A DNA stretch of 64,000 bases, from assembly GCA_036346395.1 (NCBI GenBank), contig CM070594.1, positions 55,351,519 to 55,415,518 of the forward strand. Direction: 5' to 3'. The notes under the pieces were generated by a model. It ran no database searches and had not been told where the DNA came from. It worked only from the letters and a program-made list of their open reading frames with translations. The stretch is from Hsuehochloa calcarea. Taxonomy: Eukaryota > Streptophyta > Magnoliopsida > Poales > Poaceae. The translations under genes and the position numbers were made by a program. Shown here in pieces: positions 58,100-64,000 of the stretch; the first letter of the stretch is position 1, and the number at the start of each line of letters is the position of its first letter.

Positions 58100-58640
58100 T
58101 CCTACCCGCTAGCGCTTATGCTGTGGAATAAGGACGCCTCAGGACGCGTAGGCAAGTAGGTGGCCGAGCTGGCACCCTTCGACATCATCTTCGTCGCACG
58201 CACAACAATCAAGTCGTAGGCCTTGGCCGACTTCGTCGCCCAATGGACCCTGCAAGCACAGGACCAGGCACCAAGCGAGATCGAAGAACCATGGATAATA
58301 TACACCGACGTGTCATGGTGCGCAGTAGGGGCCAGTGCTGCGGCCATCTTGGCTGCACCAGATGGCTAAAGTGTATCCCACTCCGCACGCCTCATATTCC
58401 CAACAACCAACAAAGCACTTGGCGCGAAGCGCATAATAATTAAAAGCGACTCCCGCCTCATTGCATGACACTTTGACAAATCATTCACGATAAGAGATCC
58501 GGAGATGTCTAGATACCTAGTAGTGGTTCGAGCCGAAGCAAAGTATTTCCACGACATTATAGTCTAAAACATCCCTCGAAGCAGCAACGAGGCGACATAT
58601 AGACTTGCCAAAATAGCTAGCTCGGACGAACCCCACCACC
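58100..58640 (+). pseudogene. Gypsy RNase H remnant (element 2)
   Basis: In mixed frames: VGKWVAELAPFDIIFVARTT, ALADFVAQWTLQAQDQAPSE, PWIIYTDVSWCAVGASAAAI, and FPTTNKALGAKRIII. This is the end of RT and the RNase H core (W-x-x-Y-x-D). Stops and shifts are frequent. Confidence 0.7.
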
Positions 58641-58879
58641 ACTAGAAGTGCTATATGAAATACTGGGCGCGCCCTCAACGGCGCTGGAAGCACCAGGGTC
58701 TACCCGCGCAGTACAACAGAACGCCCGCCTCGTGGTCCCAGTTGACGAGGTGGATTGGCGTCACGTCATCCACAACTATCTCTAAGGAGAAGACCCCGAA
58801 GATGCAACCGAAACAAAACGCCTAAAGCATCAAGCCCGCAACTACCACAACATTAGCGGGCAACTGTACAAAGGGGGTG

Positions 58880-59520
58880 TTTGCGCCCCCCCCTTACTAC
58901 AGTGCGTCTCCCGAGAGGAGGGCCAATCGCTCCTAAAAGAAATACACGAAGGCCTCTGCGGCGCACATCAGGCGCCTCGGAGCCTCGTGGCGAAGACCTT
59001 TCGCTAAGGTTTTTATTGGCCTACATCACTCCGAGACGCACAAGACCTGGTACGACAGTGCCAAGGCTGCCACCATTGCAAAGCACTAGCTGTCCCATTG
59101 CATCCCCTCGCCCCGGTATGGTCCTTCTTCCGCTGGGAACTCGACATCATCGGCCCGTTCCCAGCAGCCAAGGGCAACCTCTGCTTCGCCTTGGTTGCCA
59201 TCGAGTACTTCTCCAGATGGGTGGAGGCTGAGCCAATCACCAAAATCACGGTCGCAGCGGCGCAACGCTTCGCATGGAAGAACATTGTGTGCCGATATGG
59301 GGTACCCCGCGACATCATCACCGACAATGGTACCCAATTTGATTCCGCGGCTTTCGGAACATTCTGTCAGAACATCGGCACCACAATATGCTTCGCGTCT
59401 GTCGGCCACCCCGAATCGAACGGGGCGGTTGAGCGAGCCAACGACAACCTGTTGATAGGACTAACCAAGCGCCTCGTGGGTTTGCCAAAGGGGCTCTAGC
59501 CCGACGAGCTCCAAAAGGCT
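58880..59520 (+). pseudogene. Gypsy integrase (element 2), largely readable
   Basis: Zinc-finger part: LLKEIHEGLCGAHQAPRSLV and QCQGCHHCKALAV. Core: FRWELDIIGPFPAAKGNLCF, ALVAIEYFSRWVEAEPITKI (usual V-D-Y is I-E-Y, so the first catalytic Asp is Glu), IITDNGTQFDSAAF (Asp kept) and HPESNGAVERANDNLL (Glu kept). A 133-codon frame, 59098-59499, is open, then a stop at GL-stop-PDEL. A stop also lies before FYWPTSL. Probably inactive. Confidence 0.8.
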
Positions 59521-59689
59521 TTATAGGCATTCCGCACATCACCGACAAGGGCCACAGGCTTCTCCTGTTCAAACTCCTATTCGGAGATGAAGCGATGACC
59601 CCAGGCAAGTTCGCGGCACAGTCCCTCCGAGCAACCAAGAGCGGGAACCCCGCAGACCGCAACACGTCGCTAGACCTCCTGGAGGAGCA

Positions 59690-60160
59690 CCGAGTTTAGG
59701 CCATTTCAACAATGGTGAAGTATGCTGAAGGGGTCGCGATGGTATACAACAGGAAGGTCAGAATCCACACCTTGACACCAGGTGATTTGGTGCTCAAGCG
59801 AGCGGCAAACACGACGGCGTTAGGAAAGCTAGAGTCCAAATGGGAAGGGCCCTACATCATCACTCGAAGCACAAGAGCGGAGGCCATTTCAACAATGGCG
59901 AAGTACGCCGAAGGGGTCGCGATGGTATACAACAAGAAGGTCAGAATCCACACCTTGACACCAGGTGATATGGTGCTCAAGCGAGCGGCAAACACCACGG
60001 CACTAGGAAAGCTAGAGCCCAAATGGGAAGGGCCCTACATCATCACTCGAAGCACAAGAGCGGATTCCTACTGCATCACAACACCCGAAGGACAACAACT
60101 AGATCATACATGGAATGCTAAGAGCCTCCGAAAATTTTATCAGTGGGGATATGTAAACAT
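59690..60160 (+). pseudogene. Integrase C-terminal module, tandemly duplicated
   Basis: MVKYAEGVAMVYNRKVRIHT, LTPGDLVLKRAANTT, KWEGPYIITR occurs at 59712 and again 183 bp (61 codons) later at 59895 with few changes. The frame runs on to QLDHTWNAKSLRKFY. The G-D-x-V-L-(R/K)-(R/K) and W-E-G-P-Y pattern is the usual integrase C-terminal tail of Tat-like elements. The duplication stays in frame. Confidence 0.8.
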
Positions 60161-60258
60161 CGGCTGCTCCCGGGCAGCTGCTCCCCACCGGTTTTGTACG
60201 GCGAGAGCTTGTATGTGTAATGTAACATTTTGGCACCAGCTTATCAAATTATAAAAAG

Positions 60259-60700
60259 ACACCGCGCATGGCCTATGGCCCCGGTGCACACCGTAACTCT
60301 CCGCAGGCACGAGTGCATAAACAGACACCGCGCATGGCCTATAGCCCCGGTGCACACTGTAGCCCCCCGCATGCGCGAGTGTATAAACAGACACCGCGCA
60401 TGGCCTATGGCCCCAGTGCACACCGCAGCCCCCTGCAGGCGCGAGTATATAAACAGACACTACGCATGGCCTATTGCCCCGGTGCACACCGTAGCCCCCC
60501 ACAGGCGCGAGTGTATAAACAGACACCGCGCATGGCCTATGGCCCCAGTGCACACCATAGCCCTCCGCAGGCACAGACACTGCACATGGCCTATGGCCCC
60601 GGTGCACACCGTAGCCCTCTGCAGACGCGAGTGTATAAATAGACACCGCGCATGGCCTATGGCCCCGGTGCACACCGTAGCCCTCTGCAGGCGTGAGAAT
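60259..60700 (+). repeat. 66-bp minisatellite, seven copies
   Basis: Copies begin ACACCGCGCATGGCC or a close variant at 60259, 60325, 60391, 60457, 60523, 60577 (previous unit 12 bp short) and 60643. Sixty-six is a multiple of three, so frames stay open on both strands and give repetitive artificial proteins. Confidence 0.92.
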
Positions 60701-61072
60701 ATAGGGCTCCACCGGAGCCCTGTCTAAAAAGATATGGGGGATGGCGCCGGCTTCGCCTCCCCCTCACACCAATATAGCGCTCCACCGAAGCCCTATCTAA
60801 AAAGATATGGGGGACGGCACCGGCCTCGCCTCCCCCTCACAGCAAAATATAGGGCTCCACTGGAGCCTTATCTAAAAAGATATGGGGGACGGCACCGGCT
60901 TCGCCTGCCCCTCGCACAAAAATATAGGTCTCCATTGGAGCTCTATCTAAAAAGATATGGGGGATGACGCCTGCTTCGCCTTCCCCTCGTAGCAAAATAT
61001 AGGGCTCCACCGGAGCCCTATCTAAAAAGATATGAGGGACGGTGCAGGCTTCGCCTCCCCCTTGCAACAAAT
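60701..61072 (+). repeat. 75-bp minisatellite, five copies
   Basis: Copies begin ATAGGGCTCCACCGGAGCC or a variant at about 60701, 60774, 60849, 60924 and 60999. Each contains TCTAAAAAGATATGGGGGA and a CGCCTCCCCCTC tail. It abuts the 66-bp array directly. Confidence 0.9.
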
Positions 61073-61927
61073 CCAACAAAACGGTGTAGCTACACATTTT
61101 ATTTATAATAAATCCGAAGTACACAATAGACACACACAGCCGCCTCAGGATACTAATGATGAGGCTTTTACTACACGTCACACGACAATCTCTTCAAGCG
61201 ATACAATAAAAACAACAATCAACGACACGTTACAACCCCACACAAACAGTACACATCGTAGCCCCGCGGCGCTAAGGCACAAAGTCCCACTCCTCCGCCC
61301 TGACTGCCCACGCAAGAAACTCCTCATCGGATACTCCCTCTTTGCATCACACAAAGATCACGAGGACTCCCCTGTAGTAGCCTCTAGCGGTGAGGTGGTT
61401 GAATTGGCAGATGAGACCACCGGGTACTTTATCACGAAAGCAACCCCCCGTTGCTCCCAGAAAGTGTGAATCTTATCGCGCGCCCTCGCAGCCTTGCACT
61501 CCTGGAAGAGCCGAAAATACTCCATCGACCCCTTCGGATTAGCCAGCTTCCATCGCTGCCATTTCGCGCCATGATACAAGACCCCTCTATAGCACAGTTG
61601 CAGAGGCCAGATGCGAGAAGATTCCGCTTATCCTTCGTACCGCGTGGGGCATGGTGACTTTTATCATCCGCCCTCCGGGAGGGCGAGACCCCCGTCGAGC
61701 GGCACGTCGAAACCGAATCGGCCAGGCCTAAACAAACCAACAAGAAAAACTATAAACGACGCAACCACATACTCCAGTACAATGAGATTTATAATTGTCT
61801 TTTCATTCAAAATCGGATGTCATTACAAAAAACAGCAACCCCATCCCACCAACCTCCGCTCGGGCACAAGAGCCGGAGCGGGGTAAAAAAAGAAGTCTAC
61901 AAAAGTCCTACGGTTGGAATTGCTGGG
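61073..61927 (-). other. Region downstream of antisense gene; unrecognised frames
   Basis: A minus-strand frame at 61579-61358 (WQRWKLANPKGSMEYFRLFQ) may be a further exon of the antisense gene or independent. I do not recognise it. The remainder shows no domain. Confidence 0.3.
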
Positions 61928-64000
61928 TTAGGGAAAAGGGACACACCTTGTCACCAGTGGTGGCCCCCCGCTCGCCAACGCCTTCGTTCGCATCCTCAGC
62001 CTTGCCCGTCGCCTTCTGGTCCAGCACCAGGCGAAGGGAGTCCATCGCCGCCTCACGGCCATGCGGCACCCAAAAGGCTTGAGCGAAGACCTTGGTTGCC
62101 TTCCGCACACACCGGTGCTCGGTAGCAATCTCCGATGCCGGGGCCATGGGCAAGGAGCGCACATGGAGGGCATCAACATGCCCACAGCGACACGAAGACT
62201 GCCGTCCAAGCTGCCTTCGCGCAATGGTCGCCATAAGCTCGCGCGGCGGGCGCATATCTCCCCAGGGCGCCGAAGACGGTCGAGCGTTTGGTCAATCTGC
62301 GCAGGGGTATCCTTCCGAGGCAACGGCACGGCTCCGAGCTCGGTCACGGCGTTTTCCAACGTTTCCATGGCATCCCAGGTAATCCGCGACACCGTCTCAG
62401 AGAACTGACGCAACGCCTCGATCTCTGCCTCACGATCCTTGCGAGTACTCTGAAGCGTCTGCACCTCCTCGCGAAGGTCGTGGCGCTCTTTCTCTAGCTC
62501 AGCAACCCGCACCTCTAGCCCCTTTGCCCTTTCAACGAGAGCCAGATGCTCGGAGCAAAGCGACTCATTTCGCGCATGCTCCGAGTCGACCCGCTTTTGA
62601 ATCTTCGCATAGTCGCGGTGAATATCCCCCTCGAGCGCACGGGACAGCATCAGGGTCTATGACGAAGTGCACCTTCGTCAACCAAATTATATATATACAT
62701 TAATGAGCTAATGAGGAAAACATCGCCCAGACTTACCCTAGCGGCGTTTGCCTCGATCGACCTGAACATCCAATGAGTAGGCATGCTTTCGAAGAGCCGC
62801 TCCACCAACGACGGGGCGGCAAAGCGAGCCACCTACTCGCACACAACGACGGCCCCGGGCGCCCGATGGTCGGGCCACCTCCTCCCAGATCCTCGATGTC
62901 GGAGCTCGCCACCCCCCGCGTCGTCGAGTCGCCTTAGACCCCGTGCGCGTAACCACCACCCTCGCCATTCCTGTCGCTCACCGCTAAAAAAAAGAAAAGA
63001 AAAAAGAGTCAGTACGGCAGCGACGACCAGAAGAAACGCAACAAGAACCTACCAATCGCATCCTGAGCGGCGACAGGATCCCCCACCAGAGTATCCTCGG
63101 ACTCCCGACTGTACACGTTCGAAGAAGTTGCAGCAGAGGACTCCTCGATTTCTAGGCTCGCCACACGAAATGAGCCAGCCACTCTAGCTGCCCCGGTGCC
63201 CATGGTAGCGGGTACCGGAGGAATCGCTCGTGCCCCCGAGGAAGAGCCCGTCGAAATCACATGCTCGACTCACCCCGCGGGACCATGAGCCGCCTTCGGA
63301 TGGCGTATCGCCGAATCCACCCTCGCACAGTGGGAGACGCCAGCACCAGCGGCTCCAGCACACTACAAGGGCACCGCGCTGATCGGCCCCACGGCGTTCA
63401 GCTCCTCTGGTACCCAGTTTTTCCTCTTCCTCCCCTCGTCAGGGTCGGGTCGCTTTTCCAGGCGGACAACCGGGTCCCTGTACGCACGATTCAAGCGAGG
63501 CTCTCGCACCACGAGCCCTCGCTTCACGTGCTCCTCCCCTGTATAGGGGCCCAGGAGCTGCTCCGCAACCCGTGCAGCCTCGTCAATGGGTAGCACTACG
63601 CGACCCCCTTAAGAGAAGAAATATTTATATGAATAACGGGAGGTAGGCATGCATGCGACTAGACGAGCAAAACGGTCATACTTACCATCCTCGCCATCCG
63701 ATAGATCGAACGAAGGGACATCGCCCTTCGCCGCGCCAAGTTTGACATTCCATCCCCGTGCAAGCGGCCACAGCCGAAGCGCGCATAATTCCTCAACAAG
63801 ATCCCTCGTGGAGAGCCTCCACGTCACAGTCAGCAGCTGCTGCAAAAGCGTCTTCTCCCTCGACGTCAGCTCGATCTCCGGACAAGGGATGAGCTGGATA
63901 GGCCCTCCGATAAACCGTAGGCTGTCGGTCGACGGGTACTTGTGGTAAAACCACCTCCACGTCCAGTCCGTCTCCCACCTATTTCGAGACGCAGGAGCCG
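61928..64000 (-). pseudogene. Antisense putative gypsy-type transposase/coiled-coil gene (partial)
   Basis: From the window end leftward: FIGGPIQLIPCPEIELTSRE, VTWRLSTRDLVEELCALRLW, PLARGWNVKLGAAKGDVPSF, then a GTAAGT donor near 63685. A middle block (EAARVAEQLLGPYTGEEHVK, RGLVVREPRLNRAYRDPVVR) and an acidic Ser-rich block (63260-63050) follow. The last block, 62650 to about 62270, is a clear coiled coil (AKGLEVRVAELEKERHDLRE, VQTLQSTRKDREAEIEALRQ). The family is that of the antisense ORF in Tat-like elements, as at 28.7-34.7 kb. Frame changes occur (for example after 62270). The 5' end is outside the window. Confidence 0.65.

Larger units (their letters stand above)
57813..64000 (+). mobile_element. 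Second Tat-like Ty3/gypsy element, 5' truncated, open at window end
   Basis: Plus strand: a short stretch with GGTCGTAG/CTACGACC repeats (57.9-58.05 kb), RNase H, integrase, a tandemly duplicated C-terminal module, a 66-bp minisatellite and a 75-bp minisatellite. Minus strand: antisense coiled-coil gene from the window end leftward to about 61.9 kb. gag, protease and most of RT are absent. The order integrase, repeats, antisense gene agrees with Tat-lineage 3' regions and with the element at 20919-35702. Confidence 0.8.

Noticed and set aside
60230..60727. Long repetitive frames on both strands that might be a repeat protein
   Set aside because: They arise because the 66-bp minisatellite is a multiple of three; the translation simply repeats the DNA unit.
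60259..61072. CRISPR-like regular repeats
   Set aside because: Units are directly contiguous with no unique spacers, in a plant retrotransposon.
1..64000. A novel defence, toxin or biosynthetic system
   Set aside because: All multi-gene groupings here are explained by retrotransposons, a Mutator-like element and single host genes; no unexplained cluster of co-oriented genes was found.

Overview
This is plant nuclear DNA, almost certainly from a grass (Poaceae). The evidence is intron-containing host genes with grass-type relatives (SWAP/surp splicing factor, strictosidine-synthase-like, MATE transporter, RICESLEEPER-type hAT-derived gene), GC-rich first exons, and a dense nest of Ty1/copia, Ty3/gypsy (Tat-like) and Mutator-like elements. 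There are no operons, CRISPR arrays or prokaryotic signals. I recognised no tRNA or rRNA gene.

Layout. 1-3664: terminal part of a large LTR. 3.7-7.2 kb: two degenerate GRF-zinc-finger-type genes, with a duplicated TATA-containing promoter segment and 62-bp tandem repeats. 8.58-14.72 kb: an apparently intact four-exon SWAP/surp gene (882 codons) with a TIR element in intron 3. 15.2-16.8 kb: an internally deleted copia element, minus strand, whose gag frame is still open. 16.9-18.6 kb: a MATE transporter pseudogene with a 63-bp in-frame triplication. 19.26-38.09 kb: a strictosidine-synthase-like gene on the minus strand whose second intron holds a 17.4-kb three-level nest: copia (19918-37311, TSD TGAGT) containing a Tat-like gypsy (20919-35702) containing a 3.06-kb solo LTR (31208-34269, TSD ATGTA). 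38222-43298: a Mutator-like element next to the TATA box of that gene, carrying a decayed mudrA-like transposase and, convergently, a plant-mobile-domain gene; its 9-bp TSD matches at 8 of 9 positions. 43643-45535: a solo LTR with TSD GAAGT. 47.4-49.6 kb: a hAT-derived BED-finger gene, probably domesticated and intact. 50.3-51.7 kb: two small non-autonomous DNA elements. 51.8-54.3 kb: a copia remnant without integrase. 54.3-57.8 kb: two adjacent LTR-like copies. 57.8-64.0 kb: a second Tat-like gypsy with RNase H, integrase, two tandem-repeat arrays and an antisense coiled-coil gene.

Probably functional host genes are the SWAP/surp gene and the hAT-derived gene. The strictosidine-synthase-like gene keeps frame-compatible splice sites across its enlarged intron but has a likely 4-bp frameshift and a shortened last exon. 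The MATE gene and both GRF-type genes are broken. The rest is mobile-element sequence at various stages of decay. I found no convincing undescribed system. The most informative structures are the dated nest inside one gene, the antisense ORF shared by both Tat-like elements, the minisatellite arrays beside one of them, and the mobile-domain gene on the Mutator-like element.
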